Below are positions 43,052 to 51,339 of a stretch of DNA of 64,000 nucleotides, piece by piece. The notes beneath the pieces were generated by a model that was given only the letters and a program-made list of their open reading frames with translations, was not told the origin of the DNA and searched no databases. Both the position numbers and the translations under genes were made by a program. Position 1 is the stretch's first letter, and the number at the start of each line of letters is the position of its first letter. The stretch comes from SIG440 sp045631525 (GTDB lineage: Bacteria > Bacillota > Clostridia > Monoglobales > Monoglobaceae), in NCBI GenBank assembly GCA_045631525.1, contig JAZQUY010000002.1, positions 62,001 to 126,000 on the forward strand, written 5' to 3'.

Positions 43052-43893
43052 GTGAAGTATGGAGAATGATTTCTTATTATTTCCAATTCGATTTTGTGCG
43101 GTATGCATTTCTTGTGGGAATTCTTATCGCGCTCTGTTCGGCACTTTTCGGGGTTATATTGGTGCTGAAACGTTTTTCATTTATTGGTGACGGACTTTCT
43201 CACACTGCATTTGGCGCTTTGGCTGTGGCAACGGTTTTGAATGTCTCAAATCCTCTTTATGTGGTGCTTCCTGTGACGGCTGTTCTTGCGGTTTTACTTC
43301 TTAAAGCCGGACAGAACCGAAAGATAAAGGGTGATGCTTCTCTTGCTATGATTTCGGTGGGGGCACTTGCAGTGGGTTATCTTTTGCTAAATATATTCCC
43401 CACGTCCAAAAATGTGGCGGGAGATGTATGCGGGACACTTTTTGGTGCAACATCAATACTCACCTTGTCAACAGTTGATGTTTATATTTGTGTGGCTTTA
43501 GCTCTTATTGTGACAGTATTGTTTGCTTTTTTGTATAACAAAATTTTCCTTATTACCTTCGACGAGAATTTTGCCCGCAGTATGGGAATACATACCGGTG
43601 CATACAATATGGTTGTGGCAATAGTCACTGCGGTGATTATTGTTCTGGCAATGAATCTGGTGGGTTCTCTGCTTATTTCGGCTTTGGTGGTATTTCCCGC
43701 ACTTTCAGTTATGCGGGTTTTCAGAAGTTTCAAGGGCGTGGTAATTGGCTCTGCGGCTTTGGGTGTTTCCTGTGCTGCAATCGGAATTTTGGGTGCAGTT
43801 GTTTTGTCCGTACCCGTTGGACCCTCAGTCGTAGCGGTAAATATAATTGCCTTTTTGTTGCTTTTTGCAGTTGGAAAGGCTTTGAAACGATAA
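43048..43893 (+). CDS. znuB: Zinc/manganese ABC transporter permease ZnuB-like
   Basis: The 281-residue membrane protein of the ABC-3 family has seven to eight membrane segments and the family motif FIGDGLSHTAFGALA near residue 46. ATG 43048 is chosen because GGGAGGT lies 8 bases upstream; it overlaps znuC by ATGA. The three genes form one metal-uptake operon. Confidence 0.94.
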   Translation: MSEVWRMISYYFQFDFVRYAFLVGILIALCSALFGVILVLKRFSFIGDGLSHTAFGALAVATVLNVSNPLYVVLPVTAVLAVLLLKAGQNRKIKGDASLAMISVGALAVGYLLLNIFPTSKNVAGDVCGTLFGATSILTLSTVDVYICVALALIVTVLFAFLYNKIFLITFDENFARSMGIHTGAYNMVVAIVTAVIIVLAMNLVGSLLISALVVFPALSVMRVFRSFKGVVIGSAALGVSCAAIGILGAVVLSVPVGPSVVAVNIIAFLLLFAVGKALKR

Positions 43894-43914
43894 TAGTATA
43901 AAGGAGTGGCACAG

Positions 43915-45198
43915 TTGAAAACAGATATATATGAAATCTCAAAAGGTGTGAGCCTAAGGTTTATTGAAACCGACAAATTCAAAACAAATGTTTTGAGTGT
44001 GTATTTCTGCATTCCTCTGTCGAGGGAGAATGTAACACGTGCAGCACTCATACCCCGTGTCTTAAAACGTGGTAGCAGAAAATATCCCACAATGGCACAG
44101 CTTTCAAGACGTGCCGAGGAGCTTTATGGTGCTTCAATCGGTGCGGACATCCTGAAAGAGGGCGATGAACTGCTTATACGAGCATCGGCTCAGTTCGTAA
44201 GCGACAAATTTATCACGGAAAGCATAATAAAGGATATTACGGAGCTTCTTCACGAGTTTGTTCTTTGTCCCATCACCAAAGATGGAGCATTTGATAAGAA
44301 TTATGTAGAACAGGAAAAAGAGAATGCAAGAAACTTTATCAAAGGTCTCATCAATGACAAAAAGGAATACGCTCAGGTAAGGTGTAACGAAATAATGTTT
44401 GATGGCGACCCTTATGGAAACTTCTCATACGGTTACATCGAAGACCTTGATTTGATTGATGAAAAAAATCTTTATGAATTTTATAAGGAAATTGTTGAAA
44501 CTGCGGATGTGAACATTTTTGCCAGTGGCTCTTTTGATAAAAGGGCAGTGAAAACAGAAATTGAAAATACTTTTGGAAAATCACTTTTGCCAAGAAACCC
44601 CAAACGCACAGCTACAAAGCTTGCAGTTTTTGAAGAGGATATAAAGGTAAAAGACGTTACCGAAGAAATAACAGCGTCACAAAGCAAGCTTTGTATGGGC
44701 TTTAACTGTGGAATTGAGCCTGTGTCAGATGAATGTTATGCGGTGGCGGTTTTTTCGTGCATATATGGTGGAAGCCCATTTTCAAAACTTTTCAACAATG
44801 TCCGTGAAAAATTAAGCCTTGCGTATTACGTTTTTTCGGCATTTAACAGACAGAAAAGTTTTATGAAAATCAGTGCGGGGATAGAAGCGGATAAATTCCG
44901 CGATGCATATGATGAAATATTACTTCAGCTTGACGGAATGAAAAATGGTGACTTTTCGGATGATGAAATAGCTTCTGCAAAGAAATATCTCAAAACCCAA
45001 ATCGGCAGCATAAAAGACAGCCTTGTTGCAACAGAGGATTTTTATATTACACGGGCTATGATGTCGGTTAAAGAGTCACCTGATGAATTCTTGGAAAAAA
45101 TCAACAAGGTAAGCCGTGAGGAGATAATTGCCGTAGCAAACAAAATGCAGCTTGATACGGTTTATTTTCTGAAAGGAGTGAGCGGCGATGAGATTTGA
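43915..45198 (+). CDS. M16-family peptidase homologue without zinc motif (YmfF-like)
   Basis: The 427-residue protein has the two-domain M16 fold pattern (GFNCGIEPVS, FNNVREKLSLAYYVFSAFNR) but no HXXEH zinc-binding motif, so it is probably the inactive partner of the next gene product. YmfF-YmfH pairs in Firmicutes are arranged the same way. TTG 43915 is chosen, 8 bases after AAGGAG. The end overlaps the next gene by 11 bases. Confidence 0.88.
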   Translation: MKTDIYEISKGVSLRFIETDKFKTNVLSVYFCIPLSRENVTRAALIPRVLKRGSRKYPTMAQLSRRAEELYGASIGADILKEGDELLIRASAQFVSDKFITESIIKDITELLHEFVLCPITKDGAFDKNYVEQEKENARNFIKGLINDKKEYAQVRCNEIMFDGDPYGNFSYGYIEDLDLIDEKNLYEFYKEIVETADVNIFASGSFDKRAVKTEIENTFGKSLLPRNPKRTATKLAVFEEDIKVKDVTEEITASQSKLCMGFNCGIEPVSDECYAVAVFSCIYGGSPFSKLFNNVREKLSLAYYVFSAFNRQKSFMKISAGIEADKFRDAYDEILLQLDGMKNGDFSDDEIASAKKYLKTQIGSIKDSLVATEDFYITRAMMSVKESPDEFLEKINKVSREEIIAVANKMQLDTVYFLKGVSGDEI

Positions 45199-46477
45199 AA
45201 AAACTGAAAACAAATTTTTGAACGAAAGCGTACTTTTCGGCGTTCACGAAAGCGGACTTCGGGTGTATATTGTGCCGAAAAAAGGCTTTTCAAAGTATTA
45301 TGCGATTTATGGAACAGAATATGGCTCAATAGACCGTGTGCTTAAATTTGACGGTCAGGAGATTTTGCTGCCTGACGGTATTGCGCATTTCCTTGAGCAC
45401 AAGTTATTCGAAGAGGAAGACGGAAAGAATGCTTTTGACAAATTTGCACTCACAGGGGCAAGCAGCAACGCATTCACAAGCTTTGATATGACGGCATATC
45501 TTTTCTCTTGTACCGACAGTTTTTATGAAAACCTTGATATACTTCTTGAATTTGTAAACAATCCTTATTTCACAGATGAGAATGTGGCAAAAGAACAAGG
45601 AATAATCGGTCAGGAAATCAAGATGTATGATGATGACCCTGATTGGAGGCTGTTTTTCAATATGCTTCAGGGAATGTATCACCGAAACCCAGTAAAGACG
45701 GATATTGCGGGTACTGTTGAAAGCATAAGCCATATAACACCAGAGCTTCTTTACAAGTGTTGTGAGGCGTATTACAACCCGTCAAATATGATGCTTGTTA
45801 TGGTGGGTGACATTGATGAGGAAAAAGCGGTCACCTATATTGACAAGCACGTGAAAAAAGATAAAGACCGTGGCAAAATTGAAAAAAGTATCTGCGATGA
45901 GCCATCTGGTGTAGTCGAAAGAATTGTCAGACAAAAGCTCAGCGTTTCAAAGCCACTATTCCTTATGGGATTTAAGGAAAAGGAAGAGGGTATTGACGGC
46001 GAAAAGCTTCTTATGAAACAGATAAAGACGGACATTCTTATGGAAGTTTTGTTTGGAAAAAGCAGTTCATTTTTCACTGAGCTTTATGGTGAGGGCTTGA
46101 TTGACGGAAGCTTCGGAAAAGATAGTGAGCTTGAAAGAAGTTATGGTTTTTCAAGTATAAGTGGTGAAAGCTCTGAGCCTGAGACGGTTTATAAGAGAGC
46201 CCTTGAATATCTCAAAGAAATGAAAGAAAAAGACATTGATAAGGCGGCAGTTGACACTGCAAAAAGGGTGCTTATAGGAAGAGACTTGAGACGTTTCAAC
46301 AGCGTGGAAAGAATGGGTAATGATTTCATACGTTCATTTATGAATAACATCAATCCTTTTGTTTACAGCGAGCTTGTTGAAAGCGTGTGTCTTGATGAAC
46401 TCAAGGAAAGACTCTGTGAGCATTTTGATGAAGAATGTTGCACTCTTTCTGTTATAGAGCCTTTGGAGGAAAGTTAA
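45188..46477 (+). CDS. M16-family zinc peptidase (YmfH-like)
   Basis: This 429-residue insulinase-like peptidase has the inverted zinc motif HFLEH near residue 67 with the downstream acidic ligand region (ENVAKEQGIIGQEIKMYDDD near 131). It probably works as a heterodimer with the upstream inactive homologue and degrades small peptides in the cytoplasm. Substrate unknown. Confidence 0.92.
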   Translation: MRFEKTENKFLNESVLFGVHESGLRVYIVPKKGFSKYYAIYGTEYGSIDRVLKFDGQEILLPDGIAHFLEHKLFEEEDGKNAFDKFALTGASSNAFTSFDMTAYLFSCTDSFYENLDILLEFVNNPYFTDENVAKEQGIIGQEIKMYDDDPDWRLFFNMLQGMYHRNPVKTDIAGTVESISHITPELLYKCCEAYYNPSNMMLVMVGDIDEEKAVTYIDKHVKKDKDRGKIEKSICDEPSGVVERIVRQKLSVSKPLFLMGFKEKEEGIDGEKLLMKQIKTDILMEVLFGKSSSFFTELYGEGLIDGSFGKDSELERSYGFSSISGESSEPETVYKRALEYLKEMKEKDIDKAAVDTAKRVLIGRDLRRFNSVERMGNDFIRSFMNNINPFVYSELVESVCLDELKERLCEHFDEECCTLSVIEPLEES

Positions 46478-46478
46478 A

Positions 46479-47282
46479 ATGATAAATAACATTTCTTTTC
46501 CAGGGCTTGGACTTGAATTTAGTGTGAACAGAGCTCCCTTTTCTGTTTTTGGCGTTCCCATTTATGCATATGGACTTATCATTGCACTTGGACTGGTACT
46601 TGCCTTTGTGTATGCGTCAAGAGAGGCGAAAAAGACAGGAATTTCCGATAATGATTTTTTCAATATGTTCTTAATCGGTCTTCCCGTGGCGGTTTTATGT
46701 GCAAGGGTTTATTATGTAATTTTCAGCTGGGATTATTATAAACATAATCTTTCTGAAATCCTGAACATCCGTGGCGGTGGGATAGCGATTTACGGTGCCG
46801 TTATTGGTGCGGCACTGGTTGTACTTATTTATTGCAAGGTGAAAAAAATCAACATAGGCAAAGTCCTTGATATCCTTGCGGTGTCACTGCTTATCGGACA
46901 GGCGGTGGGACGCTGGGGGAACTTTGTGAATGGCGAAGCATTTGGAGAAAAATGTTCACTTCCCTGGGCGATGACTATTGTCAGGGGAATGCGTACCATA
47001 GCGGAGTCGGTTCACCCCACCTTTTTGTATGAGTCTCTCTGGAATGCGGCAGGGGTAGTGGTTTTGTTGATGTTTAAAAAGAAAAAGGTATTCGAGGGAG
47101 AGCTTGCCTGCTGCTATATGGTATGGTATGGCATAGGGAGAATGTTCATTGAGGGCTTGCGTGCAGATTCCCTTTATATCGGCACTTTCAGGGTGTCTCA
47201 GCTTTTGTCAGCGGTGCTTGTTTTGGCAGGACTAATTTTGATAATAAAAAATTATAAAAAACACTTGACAACTGGCAGATAA
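46479..47282 (+). CDS. lgt: Prolipoprotein diacylglyceryl transferase Lgt
   Basis: Lgt attaches diacylglycerol to the lipobox Cys of prolipoproteins. The 267-residue protein has about seven membrane segments and the signature GRWGNFVNGEAFG near residue 145, with YGLIIALG near residue 31 and YGIGRMFIEGLR near 221. It starts 1 base after the peptidase stop. The ZnuA-like lipoprotein in this window is a likely client. Confidence 0.95.
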   Translation: MINNISFPGLGLEFSVNRAPFSVFGVPIYAYGLIIALGLVLAFVYASREAKKTGISDNDFFNMFLIGLPVAVLCARVYYVIFSWDYYKHNLSEILNIRGGGIAIYGAVIGAALVVLIYCKVKKINIGKVLDILAVSLLIGQAVGRWGNFVNGEAFGEKCSLPWAMTIVRGMRTIAESVHPTFLYESLWNAAGVVVLLMFKKKKVFEGELACCYMVWYGIGRMFIEGLRADSLYIGTFRVSQLLSAVLVLAGLILIIKNYKKHLTTGR

Positions 47283-47293
47283 TAATGTACAAT
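47265..47293 (+). promoter_or_regulatory. Promoter of ylxM-ffh
   Basis: TTGACA (47265-47270), a 17-base spacer and TACAAT (47288-47293) overlap the end of lgt. They give a strong promoter for the ylxM-ffh-rpsP group. Confidence 0.85.
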
Positions 47294-47301
47294 GATTAGG
47301 T

Positions 47302-47323
47302 TGTAAAGTGAAAACACTTTACA
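47302..47323 (+). promoter_or_regulatory. 5' leader hairpin before ylxM
   Basis: TGTAAAGTG (47302-47310), loop AAAA and CACTTTACA (47315-47323) form a perfect 9-bp stem that begins at about the predicted transcription start. It ends a few bases before the SD. A 5' stabiliser or an operator dyad are both possible. Confidence 0.6.
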
Positions 47324-47347
47324 TTGCGGAAAGGAGAGAACCCTGAA

Positions 47348-47719
47348 ATGGAAAAAAACGTTGAAATTTCTCTTCTTCTCAGTTTTTACAAAAATATGCT
47401 TACCGAGCGTCAGGCGGACACAGCAGAGCTTTATTACAACGAAGATTTGTCATTGTCTGAAATCGGGGCAGAGCTTGGCATAAGCCGTCAGGGAGTCAGG
47501 GACAACTTAAAGCGTGCAGAGAGCACTCTTTATGATGTGGAAGAAAAGCTTGGCCTTGCAAAAAGGTTTCTTGGAATCAAGTCAAGCCTTAATGAGATTG
47601 ACAGCATTATATCGCAGATTGAGAAATCCCCGGATTCAAAGCTTTTGCCAAACAGTATAAAGCATCAGATAAACGATATTCTCACCATTGTGGCGGGGAT
47701 AAATGAAATAGAAATTTGA
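47348..47719 (+). CDS. ylxM: YlxM, UPF0122 helix-turn-helix protein
   Basis: This 123-residue protein has the family helix-turn-helix near residues 13-55 (LTERQADTAELYYNEDLSLS, then EIGAELGISRQGVRD). It is usually encoded directly before ffh and is thought to regulate or assist the signal recognition particle pathway. ATG 47348 fits the AAGGAGAG SD; an ATG at 47324 lies ahead of that SD. Confidence 0.93.
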   Translation: MEKNVEISLLLSFYKNMLTERQADTAELYYNEDLSLSEIGAELGISRQGVRDNLKRAESTLYDVEEKLGLAKRFLGIKSSLNEIDSIISQIEKSPDSKLLPNSIKHQINDILTIVAGINEIEI

Positions 47720-47749
47720 TTTTGAAAAATTCCTGAAAGGGGTGTGCAT

Positions 47750-49099
47750 ATGGCATTTGAAAGCTTGTCAGACAAACTGCAAAGCACCTTCAAAAAGCTT
47801 CGGGGCAAAGGCAAGGTTTCGCCAGCTGACCTGAAAGAAGCAATGCGTGAAGTTAAACTTGCACTCCTTGAGGCAGACGTCAACTTCAAGGTTGTAAAAA
47901 ACTTTATTTCAAGCGTTTCAAAACGTGCTTCGGGTGCTGAGGTTATGGAATCACTCACTCCCGCACAGCAGGTTATTAAAATAGTAAACGAAGAGCTTGT
48001 TGCTCTTATGGGCACTGAGGAAAAAATAAAGATTTCTTCAAAGCCCCCAACTGTCATTATGATGGCGGGGCTTCAGGGTGCCGGAAAAACCACCACTGCG
48101 GCAAAGCTTGGTGGACTTCTCAAAAAACAGGGGAAAAGACCTCTTCTTTGTGCCTGCGATGTTTACAGACCTGCGGCTATAAAACAGCTTCAGGTAGTGG
48201 GTTCACAGCTTGAGCTTCCTGTTTTCACCATTGAGGGAAACCAGAACCCTGTTGAAATTGCAGAAAAAGCATTACAGCACGCAAGGCTTCATTCAAACGA
48301 CGTTTTGATTGTGGATACAGCCGGAAGACTTCATGTTGATGAAGAACTGATGGACGAACTCAAAAACATCAAGGAAAAGATTGACCCCACAGAAATTCTT
48401 CTTGTGGTGGATGCAATGACGGGTCAGGATGCTGTCAATGTGGCAGAGGCGTTTAATAGCCAACTTGAAATTGACGGTGTTGTCCTCACCAAGCTTGACG
48501 GTGATACCCGTGGCGGTGCGGCGATTTCGGTTCGTGCTGTTACACAAAAACCAATCAAGTTCTGCGGTATGGGTGAAAAGCTTACCGACCTTGAGGTTTT
48601 TCATCCCGAGCGTATGGCTTCACGAATTTTGGGTATGGGCGATGTGCTCAGTCTGATTGAAAAGGCGGAGCAGGTGCTTGATGAAAAGAAAGCTATGGAG
48701 CAAATGCAGAAAATGCGGAACTCCACATTCACATACAGCGACTTTCTTGAACAGATGGACCAGATGAAAAAAATGGGTCCTCTTGAACAGCTTGTTGGGA
48801 TGATACCTGGGGTTGATACAAGGGCTCTTAAAGATGCGAACATTGATGAGAAAAAGATGCTTCATACAGAGGCAATTATCAAGTCAATGACCAAGGGCGA
48901 ACGCGAAAACCGTGACAAGCTCACACCGAAGCGCCGTGAAAGGATTGCCAAGGGCAGCGGTACAACTGTTGCTGAGGTGAATGCTCTTGTGAAGCAGTTT
49001 GAACAGATGCAAAAAATGATGAAAATGATGACCGGCGGCAAATTTGCAAAGCAGATGGGTCGTATGGGCAAGATGGGAAAAATGAAATTTCCTTTCTGA
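47750..49099 (+). CDS. ffh: Signal recognition particle GTPase Ffh
   Basis: Ffh binds signal sequences of nascent membrane proteins and delivers them to FtsY. The 449-residue protein has the N domain, the GTPase P-loop GLQGAGKTT near residue 106, DTAGRLHVDEE near 189, TKLDGDTRGG near 247 and a Met-rich M domain at the C-terminus. ATG 47750 follows AAAGGGG. Confidence 0.97.
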   Translation: MAFESLSDKLQSTFKKLRGKGKVSPADLKEAMREVKLALLEADVNFKVVKNFISSVSKRASGAEVMESLTPAQQVIKIVNEELVALMGTEEKIKISSKPPTVIMMAGLQGAGKTTTAAKLGGLLKKQGKRPLLCACDVYRPAAIKQLQVVGSQLELPVFTIEGNQNPVEIAEKALQHARLHSNDVLIVDTAGRLHVDEELMDELKNIKEKIDPTEILLVVDAMTGQDAVNVAEAFNSQLEIDGVVLTKLDGDTRGGAAISVRAVTQKPIKFCGMGEKLTDLEVFHPERMASRILGMGDVLSLIEKAEQVLDEKKAMEQMQKMRNSTFTYSDFLEQMDQMKKMGPLEQLVGMIPGVDTRALKDANIDEKKMLHTEAIIKSMTKGERENRDKLTPKRRERIAKGSGTTVAEVNALVKQFEQMQKMMKMMTGGKFAKQMGRMGKMGKMKFPF

Positions 49100-49160
49100 G
49101 TCCATGGTTTTTAGATTTAAAAATTATTAAATTTATATATTTTTTTGGAGGTAATTTATT

Positions 49161-49403
49161 ATGGCAGTAAAAATTCGTTTGAGAAGAATGGGAGCAAAGA
49201 AGGCACCTTTTTATCGTGTAGTTGTGGCTGATTCAAGATATCCCAGAGATGGCAGATTCATTGAACAGGTTGGAACATACAACCCCATGACAGAACCTGC
49301 TGCAGTTGAATTTGATGCAGAAAAGGTTGCAAAATGGATTTCAAACGGTGCACAGCCCACAGACACAGTAAAGCGTCTTTTGAAAGAAAAGGGCATTATC
49401 TAA
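49161..49403 (+). CDS. rpsP: Ribosomal protein bS16
   Basis: The 80-residue protein has the bS16 pattern VKIRLRRMGAKKAPFYRVVV at its N-terminus, then DSRYPRDGRFIEQVGTYNP. SD TTGGAGGT precedes ATG. It sits between ffh and khpA as in Bacillus. Confidence 0.98.
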   Translation: MAVKIRLRRMGAKKAPFYRVVVADSRYPRDGRFIEQVGTYNPMTEPAAVEFDAEKVAKWISNGAQPTDTVKRLLKEKGII

Positions 49404-49474
49404 TCTGAAAAGGACTTCGGCGGTTTGCCCTTTTTGGACAAGCCGTCCGTTACCTTTGGGTTTTGGAGGAAGAA

Positions 49475-49702
49475 ATGAAAGAACTTTTGGAATTTATTGC
49501 AAAATCAATGGTTTCAGAGCCTGATGCAGTTGAAGTAAAAGAAACCGAGTCAGGTGATTCTGTTGTACTTTCCTTGCACGTTGCCGAAGGCGATATGGGC
49601 AAGGTAATCGGCAAGCAGGGCAGAATAGCAAAGGCTATACGCACTGTTGTGAAAGCTGCAGCAAGCCACGAAAACAAAAAAGTGACGGTTGATATTGTAT
49701 AA
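49475..49702 (+). CDS. khpA: KH-domain RNA-binding protein KhpA
   Basis: This 75-residue single KH-domain protein has the RNA-binding GKVIGKQGRIAKAIR loop near residue 42. KhpA binds RNA with KhpB and affects cell division in other Firmicutes. ATG 49475 lies 4 to 5 bases after TTGGAGGA; a TTG at 49463 is part of that SD. Confidence 0.95.
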   Translation: MKELLEFIAKSMVSEPDAVEVKETESGDSVVLSLHVAEGDMGKVIGKQGRIAKAIRTVVKAAASHENKKVTVDIV

Positions 49703-49712
49703 CTTATGCGAG

Positions 49713-49773
49713 AGACTGTATCATCAAAGGCGATTTTGGCCGTTTGATTTGGTACAGTCTTTGCTTGCTTTTT
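49713..49773 (+). terminator. Terminator-like hairpin after khpA
   Basis: AGACTGTA (49713-49720) with TACAGTCT (49753-49760) and ATCAAA (49723-49728) with TTTGAT (49743-49748) make a long interrupted stem. T-rich sequence follows (to about 49773). It probably stops most transcription before the rimM leader, which itself has no clear promoter. Confidence 0.65.
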
Positions 49774-49798
49774 AAAAGAGTGTTTGAAAGATAGGAAT

Positions 49799-49979
49799 TA
49801 ACGTGAAAGTTCCTTTCCCGTTACCCCTCCGGGTAGATTTGATTGCCCGTGCGAAATTTTCTTCGCATTCGCGAAAAAACGCACATGGGCGTAAAAATCT
49901 CTTATCATTCCTTGCCATACGGATAAGCGATTTTTAATTACTATTTGTGACGGCGTATGGCGGTGGAATGGAGATTTTT
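49799..49979 (+). ncRNA. Structured leader upstream of rimM, riboswitch-like
   Basis: Several strong helices can form. P0 is 49799-49809 with 49813-49823. P1 is 49835-49853 with 49880-49900, with a 5-bp GC-rich tip (49862-49866 with 49871-49875). P2 is 49893-49906 with 49922-49935, 13 of 14 pairs. P3 is 49906-49921 with 49954-49970, 16 pairs with one bulge. P1 and P2 share bases 49895-49900. The loop of P2 is the left arm of P3. P3 abuts the rimM SD (TGGAG, 49969-49973). Mutually exclusive helices next to an SD are the architecture of a translational switch. I do not recognise a known family. Confidence 0.55.
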
Positions 49980-50477
49980 ATGAAAAAAGAACTTGAAATT
50001 GGACAAATAGTGAATACGCACGGACTCCGTGGGGACATTAAGGTTATGTACTGGTGTGATGACCCTGAGATTTTTCATGAGCTTGCGTATGTTAACATAA
50101 ATGGTGAAGAATTTGACATTGAAAAGTCAAGAATTCACAAAAATATGGTGATTTTAAAGCTTCGCGGCATTGACGACATAAACGATGCTGAAAAATACCG
50201 CAACAAAATTCTCACAGTTCCAAGAGAGGAACTTGGCGAGCTTCCTGAGGGAGCGTACTATATCTGTGACCTTTTGGGTTGCAGTGTTGAGACTGTATCA
50301 GGACAATTTTTAGGAAAAATTTGCGATATAATCAAAACGGGCAGCAACGATGTTTATGTTGTTGAAAATGAAGACAAAAAGCAGGTGCTTATTCCTGTTA
50401 TCGACGATGTTATAAAAAGTGTTGATATCGAGGAAAAACGTATTCTGATAGAACCTTTAAAAGGATTGATTGACTGA
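49980..50477 (+). CDS. rimM: Ribosome maturation factor RimM
   Basis: RimM assists 30S assembly by binding bS/uS19. The 165-residue protein has the N-terminal barrel motif GQIVNTHGLRGDIKV near residue 8 and a PRC-barrel C-terminal half (YYICDLLGCSVETVSGQFLG near 96). I place the start at ATG 49980, 6 bases after TGGAG; a GTG at 49947 lies inside the leader helix. It overlaps trmD by 1 base. Confidence 0.95.
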   Translation: MKKELEIGQIVNTHGLRGDIKVMYWCDDPEIFHELAYVNINGEEFDIEKSRIHKNMVILKLRGIDDINDAEKYRNKILTVPREELGELPEGAYYICDLLGCSVETVSGQFLGKICDIIKTGSNDVYVVENEDKKQVLIPVIDDVIKSVDIEEKRILIEPLKGLID

Positions 50478-51217
50478 TGGCAGATTTGAGAGTTGATATT
50501 TTGACGCTCTTTCCTGAGATGTTTGATGCGGTGTTAAATAACAGCATCATCGGACGTGCGGTGGAAAACGGTATTCTTGAAATAAACTGTGTGCAGATAA
50601 GGGATTTTGCATTTAACAAGCACAGACAGGTTGATGATTATCCTTATGGCGGTGGTCAGGGGATGGTTATGCAGGCAGAACCAATATATCTTGCTTATAT
50701 GAGCGTATGCGAGGGACTTTCATATAAACCCAAAACCATATATTTGTCACCTCAGGGAAAGACATTCAGACAGTCAACAGCAAAAAGACTTTCAAAGGAA
50801 AAACATCTGGTGCTTATTTGCGGACACTATGAGGGTGTTGACCAGAGGGTTTTGGATGAAATTGTTGACATGGAAATTTCCATAGGCGATTTTGTGCTCA
50901 CAGGTGGCGAAATCGGGGCTATGGCTGTGGTCGATGCCACTGCAAGAATGATTCCCGGTGTACTTGCTTCGGAAATTGCTTTTTCGGATGAATCGCACTA
51001 CAGCGGACTTTTGGAATATCCTCAGTATACAAGACCTGCTGTGTGGCACGAAAGAGAAGTGCCTGAGGTTTTGCTCAGCGGAAATCACAAGCTTATTGAG
51101 GAGTGGAAACGCTTTTCGGCACTTAAAAATACCTTTGAAAAACGAAGAGGAATGCTGAGTCGGGCAAAGCTTTCAAAAAAAGATTTGGAGACGTTAGAAA
51201 GCTTCAGGGGAAAGTAA
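50477..51217 (+). CDS. trmD: tRNA (guanine37-N1)-methyltransferase TrmD
   Basis: TrmD methylates G37 next to the anticodon and prevents frameshifting. The 246-residue trefoil-knot enzyme has DYPYGGGQGMVM near residue 54, LICGHYEGVDQRV near 113 and SIGDFVLTGGE near 134. rplS usually follows trmD; here it does not. Confidence 0.97.
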   Translation: MADLRVDILTLFPEMFDAVLNNSIIGRAVENGILEINCVQIRDFAFNKHRQVDDYPYGGGQGMVMQAEPIYLAYMSVCEGLSYKPKTIYLSPQGKTFRQSTAKRLSKEKHLVLICGHYEGVDQRVLDEIVDMEISIGDFVLTGGEIGAMAVVDATARMIPGVLASEIAFSDESHYSGLLEYPQYTRPAVWHEREVPEVLLSGNHKLIEEWKRFSALKNTFEKRRGMLSRAKLSKKDLETLESFRGK

Positions 51218-51255
51218 CTGGTAAATTGTTTAAAATTTCAATATACTGTTGTTTT

Positions 51256-51283
51256 TTGACACAATTTATGATACAATTATTAC
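51256..51283 (+). promoter_or_regulatory. Possible promoter of the zinc-ribbon membrane protein gene
   Basis: TTGACA (51256-51261), a 16-base spacer and TATTAC (51278-51283) are a fair match. A better -10 (TACAAT, 51272) is too close to this -35, so the exact promoter is uncertain. Confidence 0.4.
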
Positions 51284-51339
51284 ATTAAGAATTTGACAAT
51301 CAGATAAGATATAAATTTAGAAAAATCGGAGGGATCCTG

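Noticed and set aside
43482..44090. A 202-codon minus-strand frame across znuB and the M16 gene
   Set aside because: It spans two real genes in antisense, crosses their boundary and has no recognisable motif or ribosome site.
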